Source: Crotalaria pallida (Eukaryota > Streptophyta > Magnoliopsida > Fabales > Fabaceae). Taken from it: DNA of 64,000 nt. Positions 48,452 to 60,900 of the stretch are shown one piece after another. The stretch lies in the NCBI GenBank assembly GCA_037953625.1, contig CM075653.1, positions 95,645,639-95,709,638 of the forward strand, in the 5' to 3' direction. Under the pieces are notes generated by a model. The model searched no databases, had not been told where the DNA came from, and was given only the letters and a program-made list of their open reading frames with translations. Position 1 is the stretch's first letter. Each line of letters starts with the position of its first letter. Position numbers and translations under genes: made by a program.

Positions 48452-50263
48452 AACTGGAGCTCCCCATGCGACACATTGGGTCTGATGAGTTGCTTTTCCG
48501 TCAACTCCTCGATCTGCCTTTTCAGCTCAGCTAGCTCCACTGGTGCCATTCGATAAGGTGCTCTAGAGATTGGTCCAGTTCCCGGTATCACATCGATTGA
48601 AAACTCGACCTCTCGAACAGGTGGTAATCCAGGAATGTCGTCAAGAAATACCTCTGGGAAGTCTCGAACTACAGGCAGTTCTTGAATGTGATTGTCCGCA
48701 TCGACGTCCAAAGAAGTTGAGACCATGTATACACGAGCTCCCTCTTTCAGAGAAGCCATGACTTGATTGGCAGTCACATGCTTTGGTAAGGGTTCGTCAG
48801 GGTTTCCAATAGATAGGGTCTTAGTGAAACAATTCAACTGAACATGGTTAGCGGATAACCAGTCCATTCCTAAGATAACATCAATTTGGGACAAGGGTAA
48901 TGTTATCAGGTCAGTGGGAAAAGTCCTATCATCTATCACTACCGGACACTTAGGGCAAAAAGTCGAAACTGTGACCGGGTCACTAGTAGGAGTAAACACA
49001 ATCAAATCATATGGTAGAGAAGCTACCATTAAATGCAACCTACTCACAACACCATTGGATATAAAAGAGTGTGTGGCACCCGAATCATACAACACATTTA
49101 AGGAATTCTCACGTATAAGACATGTACCTTGGATGAGACCATCGTGGTTTGAAGCCTCTACACCACTCATCGTAAACACCTTTCCCCTAGCTTGCGGCCT
49201 CGGAGCATTTCTAGCATTATTCCCTTTCCTTGGGCTGGGGCATTGCCTCGCATAGTGACCAGACTCTTGACAGATGAAACAAATGGGTTTGGGGTTACAC
49301 TCATTACTGAAGTGGCGTTTGCGGCATTGGGTACAGAAGGGTGGTGATGTTTCAGAGTTCCTATCAGTAGGGTTATTGTTGTAGCGATTCCTACTTCCAT
49401 TGTGGCTCCAAGTGTTGGCGCCCCTATTACCCTGGTTGCCATTGTTGCGATCGTTATTCCTTTGGAACCTTGATCCTCCATACCGATTGTCCCTTCTTCC
49501 TCCGAATCGATCGTAGGGTCCTCGCCCATGCTGGGTTCCTTGCCTCACATTCTGGTAATTGGGGGTGTTCCTCATCGGTCCATGAGAACTCGAGGGTACA
49601 ACAGTCTTATTGCCCGTGTTCTTCGCCTTGAGTCCATCCTCATAGATTTTGCATCTGCTCACTATGAGCGGGAAGCTATCGATCCCCATGTGTATGAAAG
49701 CCATCTTAATCTCAGTCTTAAGTCCATCTAAGAATTTCGCGCACTTCGACTGGTCATTTCCGGGTTGATTGTAGTGCGGCACGTACTTCACCAGTTCCTC
49801 AAATTTCGCAGCATACTCACCGACCGACATATTCCCTTGAGTCAAGTGCATGAATTCTATTTCCTTCTTCAACTTCATGTCGATAGGAAAATACTTCTCC
49901 AGGAACCTTTGCTTGAAAGAGTCCCAAGTGATAGCTTGTTGTTGAACCTCCATGACTTGCCTAGTGTTCTCCCACCAGTCAGATGCCTCCTTGGTTAGCA
50001 TGTAGACCGCGTAGGTTACCTTCTGAGCATCGGTGCATTGCATAGCGGTGAAGATCTTTTCTAACTCCCTAATCCACTCGTTAGCGTTATCCGAGGCATA
50101 TCCACCGGCGAATTCCTTAGGGTTCCTCTTACAAAACTCATCTAATCCCCTATATTCTTGAGGTCCTAAGTTTTGGTTCTGGTTGTTCTGCTTGGCCTGT
50201 TGATGCATCATGTTGAGGTTCTCGCTCATACCCAGAACTGCAGCAGTCAGATCGTGTAGCATG
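48445..50263 (-). pseudogene. gag: TEK-B gag and protease (main part)
   Basis: Open for 605 codons. Gag domain at residues about 35-200 (EFAGGYASDNANEWIREL, RFLEKYFPIDMKLKKEIEFM, GNMSVGEYAAKFEEL), Gly/Asn/Arg-rich linker, zinc knuckle CFICQESGHYARQC near residue 335, protease LYDSGATHSF near residue 392 and VILGMDWL. The native start is at 51863; this part is cut from it by the solo LTR at 50264-51802. The frame ends prematurely after the 1-bp loss near 48468, at the start of RT. Confidence 0.9.
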
Positions 50264-51802
50264 TGTTAGGAAATAGGATGCGACAAACGCAGCGGAAAAA
50301 AAAATAAATCCTATTTCCATCCAGGATCCATGTGAAAGCATGATTTGAGATAGGGAATAAAATTACCTTTTGCAGGGAAGAGGAGACCAACGAATCTTAT
50401 CACGAACGCTTCGTCAATCACGAGCACATAATTGTGTTATGCCTCTATTGGTATCCACACGAACAAATTCCCAATTGGAGTCACGTCTCTCTTCTCAATG
50501 CTAGCAGAGAAGAGAGAGTCTGTGTATCACTCACTCTCTGATATGATGGCTAGGGTTGCCGTTCTGTGTCTCACACATCTTTTACTCCATAAAGCTAATA
50601 ATATTATATTTATAATATTATCAGACCAACTGGTTGGGCTTTTTAGGAGATAAATTCGAATTCTATCTTATATGTAGAAGATAAAATCAAATTTATATCT
50701 TATACATAAAGATAAAACGAATCATATCTTAATCATATCAGAAAGATTTAATTTTATAAAAATACAACTATTGTATTTTTATCAAATGTAATATCTCCAA
50801 TTTTATCTGCTCTTAGTGTGTGACCCTATAGGTTCCTGTAACGTTGGCAGTAATGTTAAAATCACATTTTAACTTTACAAACAATGAGCGGTATCTAGCA
50901 ACACATCATTTCTACCCAAGTGACAGGAATATCTGTGATTTGACTAAACCTTTTACTGTGACCAATGAACATGTGTAAGTTTAATCCCTTTGTCCAAATA
51001 TCATAGTTACACTCATGGCATGGAACGTGTCACCCATGAATAGTGTAACCTATGGTTTCTTGATCCCTGAGTAGACGCGTCTAAACAAGTCTCGTCAATA
51101 TCTCATACTGACTGTCTTGAGTATGGCCATACATGTCACCGTCTCACTCAATCAAGGGGCCCAGAGATATAATTCCTATTGATAAGGAAGGACAAATCCC
51201 ATCTACGTCACTCACATCCCTCTACATGATTTGTCATATACCCGACTACAACCGTTATGATCACCTGGTTAAAGATGACATTTGATTGCGTGAAAGCATA
51301 TAATTCCTCATGTTGGGAACCGTAGCGACTTCAAGTCGAAGGACCATGTACACCATTGTCACTATGAGAATCGCTTATGACACTCACTTAATAACCCATG
51401 TAGCATTCTCATGGAGGGTCAATCCAGTACACAATTGTCCCAATGTGTACTTACGTGAAGACTTGATATCCCATATCCATGACCGGTGAGATACAGTCAT
51501 CAGTCTGCCACATACTAGTCTCGATGTATTATAGTTGTCCTTATTAACTATAATACTCGACTAGGAAATCTTTAAGGATAATTATCAATCAATAAGATCT
51601 CACTATCAAGTCATGTACTTGATATTCTTATGACATTGAACTTATAATCCTAAGGAATTTATTACATCTATTTTAATTAAACAATTAAAGCATAAATATA
51701 ATAAATGAAATGCCTCATTATTATTAATAGTAATAATCCATAAACATGAAATAAGTACAACTAAAAGAGAAAATACGATTGCCACTAGGGCACTCTCCAA
51801 CA
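50264..51802 (-). mobile_element. Copia-type solo LTR in TEK-B gag (1539 bp)
   Basis: TGTTAGGAAATAGG...CTCTCCAACA is bounded by a perfect GCATG duplication (50259-50263 and 51803-51807). It interrupts the gag frame near its 5' end. On the minus strand it starts TGTTGGAGAGTGCCC and ends TATTTCCTAACA, wording that looks like Copia LTRs; orientation and superfamily are my judgement. No internal region, primer site or ORF with a domain, so it is a solo LTR left by recombination. Confidence 0.85.
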
Positions 51803-51863
51803 GCATGTCCTCGGTATTCCGAGCTGCTTCAGGAGCATGTCTACCTCTTCCTCTTCCAGACAT
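51803..51863 (-). pseudogene. gag: TEK-B gag N-terminus (start codon fragment)
   Basis: Minus-strand ATG at 51863 opens MSGRGRGRHAPEAARNTEDM, then the frame meets the solo LTR. Skipping the LTR and one copy of GCATG brings the frame into register with 50263 onward. Located about 130 bases after the primer site, as expected for gag. Confidence 0.8.
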
Positions 51864-51997
51864 CGTAAGCTATATTCATTAACGCACTAATAGTTTAATA
51901 TACCTACTAACGCATCTAATCACACAATCCTAATATATCTAGAGATCACACAACAGAGAACATGTAAGGCCATGTTCAGGCCACATGGACAACCATT

Positions 51998-52009
51998 GGT
52001 CTGATACCA
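51998..52009 (-). other. Primer-binding site of TEK-B
   Basis: Minus-strand TGGTATCAGACC five bases inside the 5' LTR end; initiator-Met tRNA type with one change from the TGGTATCAGAGC seen in LARD-1 and TEK-A. Confidence 0.85.
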
Positions 52010-52014
52010 CCAAG

Positions 52015-54854
52015 TGTAACACCCCGATTTGGAAAACTCGAAACAACACTTTGAAATACTTATGAATTCTTTTTATGAAAAATAGGGTGAATTTTTTTTT
52101 TAAAACAAGTAGAAAACTCATCGCTCAAGCTTTCCAAAACAAGGTATTACTCTTAAATCCTTTCTCTCAAAACGTTTACCAAATTTTCTAAAAACAGTTT
52201 GATATTGGGACTTCATTAAATAAATATTGTGTGCGTAGAAAATGTATTTGATTTGCTTAAAATAGTTTACCTGTCTGATTTAGACAGTCCTTAGAAAACA
52301 GTTTGAAAATAGATTATAGAGGTCTTTTCAAAAGCGGCCACCATAGTTCAGCGGTGCCATTCTTACATAAACATTTACCTTAGAAAAACATCTCAAAAGA
52401 TAAGGGGTACACTTGATACATATCAGCAAGGGTCCATTAGAACCTAACTATAACTACTAAGCAGTGTCCCCTTCTCGATCCAATACGTGAGTTCTCAAAA
52501 GCAGCCTCCGCCGTCCAGCAGTAGCTCTCTCGTCGGCACATCACGATTAGCAATTCCTTCTTCCGGGAGAAGCATCACCAGCTCCGCTATCTTTTAGAAC
52601 CAAAGGTTCATCGTCACATGTGCACAAGAAGTTGAGAGAGTAAGTTACCTGAATGGAATTACTCCCATCGACTTCTTGGATTTACACTAGCGACGCATAC
52701 CAGAACATAACATACAATACAAATAATACAAACAGATAATTATGCAAGATGCATGAGGATGCAATGCAATTGTCGCATTATCTAACACTTTATTTTTCAC
52801 TTAAGGGAATCTCTTAAATAACTCATCTCGTAAAGTCGAAGTCTTTTGATCAATTTGTCTCGTAAAGTCGACATCTCTCGTCCGCGTATCTCGAGTCCAT
52901 AATATCGGGAATTCAGGATCTATGGTTTTGAGGTCTCGGGTCTACATCTCCTTGGGATCCATCCACCTAGTTCGAAAGCAATCAGGAGTACATGATCTCT
53001 AACCACACCGGCTTTTACTGGATGGCAAAACAAATGAATACATAAAATGCCCGGGAAATAAGCACATCGGGCCGTGTTCGAGCATCCCTCTCACTGAACA
53101 AGATTTGGTCAAGGGGGTGTCAGTCCTCTGTCTAGTGATCATGTGGTACTTCGTCCACACCACTGAGTGACCAGCTCTGATCGGTTCAGCCAGGGCCCCT
53201 ATGGTTTTTCCCACCTAGACAAACTTCTCCAGGCTTCTTGACGAATCACCGTCATTGGCGCCCCCTATCTCAATCATCCAGCTGAACACCACGAGGGTAA
53301 TTCAGGTGTATCTTCCTCTCCACTACTCCGGGTTAGGGTTTCGAGTTGTGAGGTTATACTTGTTCGTTCTAACGTCGACCCATCCTAAGTCATCTCCGCC
53401 GTACAGCTCCGACCATATGCGGAATGCTTCTGTGGGACTCGACCACTATGTCTGACGGGCTCCGACCCATCCAAAATCAACTTCGGCATACGGCTCCGAC
53501 CAGTATGCAGGATATCCACAATCTTTCTGACGGGCTACTACCCATTCAGAATCACCATCGACATATAGCTACGACTATAGTCGGAATATCAGTCATCATT
53601 TTGACGGGCTCCGACCCACTCAGAATCACCTCTGGCATATAGCTACGACTATATGCGGGATATCCAAAATCATTCTGACGGGCTCCGACCCACTCAGAAT
53701 CACCATCGGCATATAGCTCCGACTATATGTGGGATATTCATCAGTCTTTGATAGATAGGCTCCGACCTATCTTAACTCACTCTCAACATATGGCTCCGAC
53801 CATATAGGAACTATCTCAACATATGGCTACGACCATATGGAAACTATCTTTGTAGAATTCAGCAACCATTACGTCCGTGTCCAAAGGCATCGTCGCCGTC
53901 ATATCGTCAGCTCGATCCACGTACTCGGCGCATCAGCATCATCCGGTTCCATCGCGTGTTCCTTCCCTTAGAGTTTCGCTCTATTCGTTGGGGAATTACT
54001 TATAGCTTTCTATGTCTTTTCTATTCTTATTTTACATCGCGGGATGATGCATTATGCACATGCAATGAAAATATAAGTACAATAGATCGCAACATAACAA
54101 ATACATCAATCAATCAATACCATGTGATGATATAGGTCTGAGTCTTCGTATACCACGATACAAACAAGGCACACAATTTATCGGGTATACTACTAGCTAC
54201 AATAGACCTTTACTCCGACTTTGAGAGAGTACGGAGTGTCCTAGCATACTCACTAGACACCAAAGCGTCTTAGGATAACTTCTCTCTCACCTGGGTTCGC
54301 AGTTACTGATTCCACTAGTTCCGAACGATTCGCTTCCTTCCTAGTCTGCCCGACTCCAACTTCTTTCAAGTCCCATAAGATAGACATATGAGTATTAAAC
54401 TTTATTTAAGTATTACTCTTAAAATTATTCTTAAAGCAACTTAAGAAAATCCAAGCTTTTGTCTTTGTTTAAAAATCAAAACATCAATTCTTTCACTCAA
54501 ACTTGCCCAAAATCAAACACTCGTACTAACTTTTATACTTTAAAATCATCAGAAAATAATCAAATAAATTAATTTAATTAAAAGGTTTCTTTGCTGGTCC
54601 CTCTTGGACAGCAATGCATTCAACTTTGAAAACACCGAAAAATTGCACTTTTCAAACCAACTTTATCTTAGATCAAATACCCATAAAAACTCAACTTTAA
54701 AACACTTTGAAAACACTTTTAAACAAAAATATAACTTAGAAAATTCTGGACAGCATCATGTCCTAAGTTTTAAATTCATTTTCCATTGTTTAAAACCAAC
54801 TCAAATCCACAAACAAACCAAGAATCTTGAGAACAATCAAATAAACACTTAAAT
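52015..54854 (-). repeat. TEK-B 5' LTR, truncated
   Basis: Matches 24815-29053 (minus the solo LTR) with few differences. Its minus-strand end GGGGTGTTACA is at 52015. The LTR is cut at 54854 by the next element, so its first ~2.5 kb are beyond the window or lost. Confidence 0.9.
53396..53850 (-). repeat. Hairpin array with CTCCGA/CTACGA loop in TEK-B 5' LTR
   Basis: Second copy of the array at 26196-26640, unit for unit, with only a few substitutions. Confidence 0.85.
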
Positions 54855-55575
54855 TGTAACACCCTAGGATTTTTACCCTTAATTCCCCTTTAATAAAATA
54901 CGGACTTAAAAATTTCTTTTTAATTATATTAAAATCAACCGTCAAACGGACGGAGTTTTGTTTGTTTTTTGGACTAATCCAAAATTTGACCTGTGATAAA
55001 CAATTTCAAATAAACAACTGATAGCCAGCAGGGCTTCAGATTATATTTCTAAATCAAATCAAGGCCCCACGGGCTCCAATGATATCAGTATGCAAAAATA
55101 AATCAGAGTATTAGCGGAAATACAAATTTTAAGCATTAAAACCAAAAGTTATAGCTTTAGCAAAACAAAACATCCTAAGCCTCATTCGAATTATGCATAT
55201 AAAATTTACATCAAAATAATATCAGAGGCTTAGGTCCATACTATACACTAAACCCCTAACGCCCTACTCTCCCTGTAAGGGAAAGTACTCCTGCTCAGCT
55301 GGGGGCAGCGCCAGCTCAATCTCTGAACCTGAAACTGTAAGGGAGTCAGCATTGCACAAGAAATAGAAAGCAGTTTCTAACTAGACATAACAACTCACTA
55401 GGTCAAACACATTTAGCAATTAAGCATATATTCACATATTGCACACCATACTCATTACAATATTTATTCCACATTTCCATTCTCTTTATTCATTTCACAT
55501 TCTGTTCCCCTGTATTTATTTTCCCCGTTTCCAAATAATTCCCTTTTTAAACCCTTACCTTTCCCTTATTTTTAC

Positions 55576-55823
55576 GGTGTATGTATGTCTCCACCAAATC
55601 GAAGGCCTACATACATACACCAATCACGATGTATGTCTCCACCAAATCGAAGGCCTACATACATCGCGTTCCCGTTACCATACCTTGTCCAATTTTATTC
55701 CCTGTTTCCTTTATTCATTTCCTTTTATTTACGGTGTATGTATGTCTCCACCAAATCGAAGGCCTACATACATACACCAACCACGATGTATGTCTCCACC
55801 AAATCAAAGGCCTACATACATCG
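55576..55823. repeat. Four long-armed hairpins with a common 20-base loop
   Basis: Arms GGTGTATGTATGT / ACATACATACACC (13 perfect pairs) at 55576-55621 and 55733-55778; arms CGATGTATGT / ACATACATCG (10 pairs) at 55627-55666 and 55784-55823. All four share a nearly identical loop (CTCCACCAAATCGAAGGCCT; one G to A in the last). Confidence 0.88.
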
Positions 55824-55871
55824 CGTTTCCATTACCTTTACCTTATCCAATTTTATTCCCTTTTTAAATTA

Positions 55872-56222
55872 TGTGTCCCTCAGGTCAGAGGTCAACACCC
55901 ATTCATTATAATCCATTTTGTGTCCCTCAGGTCAGAGGTCAACACCAAACCCATTATTTAATCCGGTGTCCCTCAGGTCAGAGGTCAACACCCAACCCAT
56001 TATTTAATACGGTGTCCCTCAGGTCAGAGGTCAACACCCATTCATTCCAATTCATATCGTGTCCCTCAGGTCAGAGGTTAACACATTTTACCATTCATAT
56101 TGTGCCCCTCATATCAAAGGTCAGCATATTCATCACTTTCCATTACTCGTCACCTCAAATCAGAGGCCAACGCATTTAATCACATTTCCATATTCATTAC
56201 CTCACATCAGAGGCCAAAACAT
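55872..56222. repeat. Tandem array GTGT-CCCTCAGGTCAGAGGTCA-ACAC
   Basis: About eight units. The first five have GTGT/ACAC arms around CCCTCAGGTCAGAGGTCA; the rest are decayed (CTCATATCAAAGGTCA, CTCAAATCAGAGGCCA, CTCACATCAGAGGCCA). Short possible stems with a conserved middle. Confidence 0.8.
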
Positions 56223-56241
56223 ACTTTCATATTTTCACATC

Positions 56242-57291
56242 TGATGAGCATTTTATTTCCCATTATTCCTTGCATTATTTTACTCCTATTATTGATACTT
56301 GTTGCCCATTTGACATTGATTAGCTTGATTTATTGATTTAGAGTTTATTGGACTAATATTCCGAATATTGTTTAATTTGGAATTATTTAGCCTAATTAAT
56401 TCTATTTCTATTTTCAGGTAATATTTGGCACAAGGACACTTTGGAAAGTTTGGAAATGAAGATTGAAGTATTGAAGTGAAGATTGTAATTTGCATTTAGG
56501 TCCCTTTTTAATTGTAATGTTCAGAATAGTGTTTCTTAGGATTTGGGCCCATGTTTTAGGCCCATTTTGTGTCTTAAGAGGGGAAATTCGTGTAACCTCC
56601 AAGGACACACTTTCATTTCAGATTTCTCACTCTCTCTCTAGGTTAGAACTTCTCTCTTGGCTCTCCCAAGTGATGGTGGCTGCTAGGGTTTTGTTCTTCC
56701 CCATTTCTACTCGTTTTTCTTCATTTATGGCCATGGAAGGCTAGACTTCAAGGGTTAATCCCTTTGGTATTGTATTATCTACTCTTGAGCTCTTGTTATT
56801 AATGCAATTTAGTTTTCTCTTCTCTGTTTTCATGTTTATCGATGTGTAGTGGTTTGCTTAATTCCATTTCGTAGAGATAATACATGAATATAAATGCTTA
56901 ATTTGTATTAACTCGTAAAAACTCCAATTCTGGTTTCTGATGCTTAATTAGAAGTTAGGGTTTGGAGTGATAACTGAATTTTCGCTTAGTATTTGGTTAT
57001 CACGAGTTGGACAGAGGAGAGGAGAGGAATCGATCTTTAGTGAGCTAGGATTGAGTAGTGTACGTAACCAAAGGGGTTTGCCCGCTTTTGTTTCTGATTT
57101 TCTTAGTTTTTATATTCTGTTTGTGTTTTGTTCTTCACATTTGTCACACACAAAAACCCCCCCCCATTTTGCTGCACACTACGTGTTTGATACTTTGCCT
57201 AGACCGATATTCGCTGGGAAACGACCTAGGATCACCTTCCTAGTACTACAGAATAAACACCTTTAATTTTGATCGGGTACGGCCTCGATCA
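56242..57291 (+). repeat. ATH-A 5' LTR (1050 bp)
   Basis: TGATGAGCATTTTATTTCCC start; CCTCGATCA end, six bases before the primer site. Contains a run of C at about 57158-57165. ORFs within it are chance. Confidence 0.85.
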
Positions 57292-57296
57292 AAATT

Positions 57297-57314
57297 TGGC
57301 GCCGTTGCCGGGGA
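57297..57314 (+). other. Primer-binding site of ATH-A
   Basis: TGGCGCCGTTGCCGGGGA, complementary to the 3' end of tRNA-Asp, characteristic of Athila elements. Confidence 0.93.
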
Positions 57315-57982
57315 ATATCGGTTCTTGCCAAAGGTCATTAGTAGTTAGTTAGTGTCGTAGTTAGTATAGCTATTATAGTGTGTCGTGTCTGATTTAGGGT
57401 CTAGTAGTCAATTCTGATAACTGGTTGAAGTTGCGCTGTTTGCTGTTTTGTTGCAATTAGTGTATTTGATTGATTCTGTGGTTGCTAGTTCACATAGTTG
57501 TGGGTGGTATTTTTGCACGAAAATTTATATCCACACTACTATTATCATATGATGATGTTTTGTTAAGCCACTGTCACTCAGATCATCATTGGTTGTGAAT
57601 TGCAGAAAACCTTTTTCAAGTTTTATCAGCACGAATTTCAAACAGCCATAACTTTTGATCCGTAACTCGGAATTGGACGAATTTTATATCAAATCGAAGT
57701 GAAATCAAAATTTCGATAATGGGAAGGCCCCAAAAATTCGGTTGTTTACTATTTCTTTTTTATTTTACAAGTTTATTTTTCTTCTTTTTTGTTTGTAACT
57801 TATTTGTTTGACTTGGTTCCCTTTTGAATTTTGTCCTCAAACTTTCTGTGATATGTTTTCATGATTTTAGGGTGCTGAAAAAAATAAAGAAAAAAATTTT
57901 AAAAAATAATAAATTTTGTTGCCGATTTTGGTCATGCATATCTGTTACAGTATGCTATGGTTGATGCTGTTCTGTTCAGTAC
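57315..57982 (+). other. ATH-A untranslated leader
   Basis: About 670 bases between primer site and the first ATG, with no ORF or domain; a poly-A/T-rich stretch at about 57880-57912. Presumably holds packaging and dimerisation signals. Confidence 0.6.
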
Positions 57983-60900
57983 ATGACTAGGGGCAACCCA
58001 AGTTATTTGCATCCTTACAACCCTGAAATTGATAGAACTTATCACAGATTAGTTAGACAAAATAGGAATCAGTCATTAGGTAGTGAGTCAGAGTCATCTT
58101 ATAGTCCATCTAATTCTGACTCTGTTTCTATTTCTTCTATTCCTTCTACTTTTATTCAATCTGATTCTATACATTGTGATAACATGGCTCAACCCCCACC
58201 AAGGGAAAGGACACTTAGGGAGCTGGCTGCACCTGACTTCACTATTGAAGACTCGTGTATCCGGTATCCTGATGAGGATGTTCCTTTTGAGCTTAGAACA
58301 GGACTAATCCATTTGTTGCCCAAGTTTCATGGTCTTGCAGGTGAGGATCCTCATAAGCATCTCAAGAAATTCCATATAGTGTGCACCACAATGAAACCAC
58401 ATGATGTGCAAGAGGATCATGTCTGTCTCAGAGCATTTCCACATTCCTTAGAGGGTCTAGCACAAGATTGGTTATCTGACTTGGCCCCTGGTTCCATCAC
58501 AAGCTGGGATGACTTGAAGAGGGCATTTCTAGAAAAATTCTTCCCTGCAAATAGGACCACTGCAATCAGAAAGGAAATTTCTGGTATCAGGCAACAACAT
58601 GGAGAGAGTCTCTATGATTATTGGGAGAGATTCAAGAGGTTGTGTGCTTCCTGCCCTCACCATCAGATCTCAGAGCAGCTTCTCATCCAGTACTTTTATG
58701 AAGGTCTCAACTTCATGGAAAGAAACATGGTAGATGCTGCAAGTGGTGGTACATTGGGAGATATGACACCCTTACAAGCCAGGAGCAAAATTGAGAAGAT
58801 GGCTTCCAATTGTCAACAATTCCATGCAAGAAGCAACAGTGATGCAATAGTTGTGAGGGATGTAAATGATGTTGGTGCAGACTCGGGCAAGGTTGAGAAG
58901 CTTGAGCAGAAAATTGATTCTCTCACAACATTGGTCACACAATTGGCTGTCAATCAGAAAAAGATGATACTTCCTGCTAGAGTGTGTGGCATATGCACAT
59001 CCATTGAGCACCCCACAGATGCATGCCCTTCCCTTCAGCAGCGACAGCCGATGACAAGTGGTGACCAACCCGAGGCCTATGCAGCAAACATATACAACAA
59101 TAGAGGCCCACAACAACATAATCATGACCTCTCTTCCAATAGATACAACCCTGGATGGAGGAACCATCCCAATCTGAAGTGGTCTGATCAACAACAACAA
59201 CCTCCTCCTAATGTTCCATTTCAGAACACCGCTGGACCGAGTAGACCACCATATGTACCTCCTCCAATCCAACAGCAAAGGCAACAACAACAGCAGCAAG
59301 TGGTTCATCCTGCACCATCAGCCCCTCCATCCAACCAACCTACCTTGGAGGAGTTGGTGAGGCAAATGACCATGCAAAACCTCCAATTTCAACAAGAGAC
59401 TAGAGCATCCATTCAGAGACAAGAGGCATCCATTCAGACTTTGACAAATCAGATGGGTCAAATGGCAACTTCTCTCAACAACTTGCAATCTCAAAATTCT
59501 GACAAGTTGCCATCCCAAACTGTGATCAACCCTCAGAATCAGAATGTGAGTGCCATCAACCTGAGATCGGGAAAGCAGATTGTCACACCCACACCACAAC
59601 CTCACCTCAACAATGATGCTCTAGCTTCCTCTAAAGGGAAGAGCCAAGTGGTAGATGAAGGTAAGCATGCTAGCACCAAAGAGAATCATCCAACTCAACC
59701 CTCCTCGACTTCAACCACAAGCCCTGCTGTTGTCCTACAACCTCCTCCTGTTCCTCTTCCATTCCCACCAAGAGTGCCTCAAAACAAAAGGGTGGAAGAG
59801 GTGGACAAGGACATTCTTGACACATTCAGGAAGGTGGAAGTCAACATACCCCTTCTTGATGCAATAAAACAGATTCCAAGGTATGCGAAGTTCCTTAAGG
59901 AGTTGTGCACTCATAAGAGAAGACTCAAGGGCAATGAGAGGATAAGCATGGGAAGGAATGTCTCCGCTCTCATAGGTAAACCTATCCCTCACATTCCTGA
60001 AAAATGTAAGGATCCTGGAACTTTCTCTATACCTTGCATCATAGGCAATGTTAAGTTTGAAAATGCTATGCTAGATTTAGGAGCATCCATAAATGTCATG
60101 CCTATGTCTGTTTTTAAGTCTCTTTCTCTTGGACCTCTTCAACCTACGGGTGTGGTGATTCAATTGGCAAATAGAAGTACTGCCCACCCCGCAGGTTTGA
60201 TAGAGGATGTCTTGGTTCGGGTTGAAGAGTTGATCTTCCCTGCTGATTTTTACATACTTGATATGGAAGATGACTCTCCCCGTAATGTTGTTCCTATTAT
60301 TTTGGGGAGGCCATTTTTGAAAACAGCCCGAACCAAGATAGATGTGCATTCAGGTTCACTTTCCATGGAGTTTGATGGCAGTGTGATCCGATTTGACATT
60401 TTCCATGCTATGAAACATTTTCCTGAGGATCACTCTGTTTTCCATGTGGACTTGCTTGATGATTTGATAGATGAGCATATGCTTGACATTTTGCATCATG
60501 ATTTTGAATTGCCATCTTTCACTGATTCATTTACTTGTCCATCATGCACTAACTCTGGATGGTGCACCGCATGCACTGAAATAGCTCAATTTCTAGACTC
60601 TGCCACTGCATCTGATGATTCATATGTTATAGATTCAGATTATGCCAACCCTAACCCCATATCTGTTATGCATGAGTCTGATTCACTTGTTCATGTGCAG
60701 GCAGCAAAATCCATTTCTGTTGTCCCTTTAGTTCCATCTATTATGCAGGCACCCTCATTGGACCTGAAGCCCCTCCCTCCTCATCTCAAATATGCTTACT
60801 TGGAGGATGAGCAGAAACTCCCAGTGATCATCTCTACCTCACTTTCTATTGATCAAGAGGAGAAACTGCTCGATGTGATAAGAAAGAACAAGAGGGCAAT

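Larger units (their letters stand above)
24815..54854 (-). mobile_element. TEK-B: minus-strand Tekay-type chromovirus, heavily nested
   Basis: Reading the minus strand: truncated 5' LTR (54854-52015), primer site (52009-51998), gag-protease-RT-RNaseH-integrase-chromodomain (51863 to 44129), polypurine tract (44198-44189), 3' LTR (44188-42388, then 31400-24815). Later insertions are an Athila-like solo LTR, TEK-A, a Copia-like LTR and a Copia solo LTR. Without insertions and the duplicated 1.67 kb, the LTR is about 5.3 kb. Coding is broken by two insertions, a 1-bp loss, a 2-bp gain and a stop, so this copy is dead. LTR termini (TGTAAC...GGGGTGTTACA), polypurine context and LTR blocks resemble LARD-1. 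Confidence 0.88.
54855..56241 (-). repeat. Fragment of another LTR with hairpin arrays
   Basis: Starts TGTAACACCCTAGG in the middle of the TEK-B LTR and is cut at 56241 by ATH-A. On the minus strand the boundary reads CCTAGGGTGTTACA, a plausible LTR end, and the region upstream has a pyrimidine-CAG splice-like context, so minus orientation is favoured. No coding domain. It probably belongs to a further chromovirus. Confidence 0.55.

Noticed and set aside
55439..56336. Overlapping ORFs with repeated SPPNRRPTYIH or SLRSEVNT words as a repeat protein
   Set aside because: All three frames are open because the DNA is a tandem hairpin repeat; no start context or domain.
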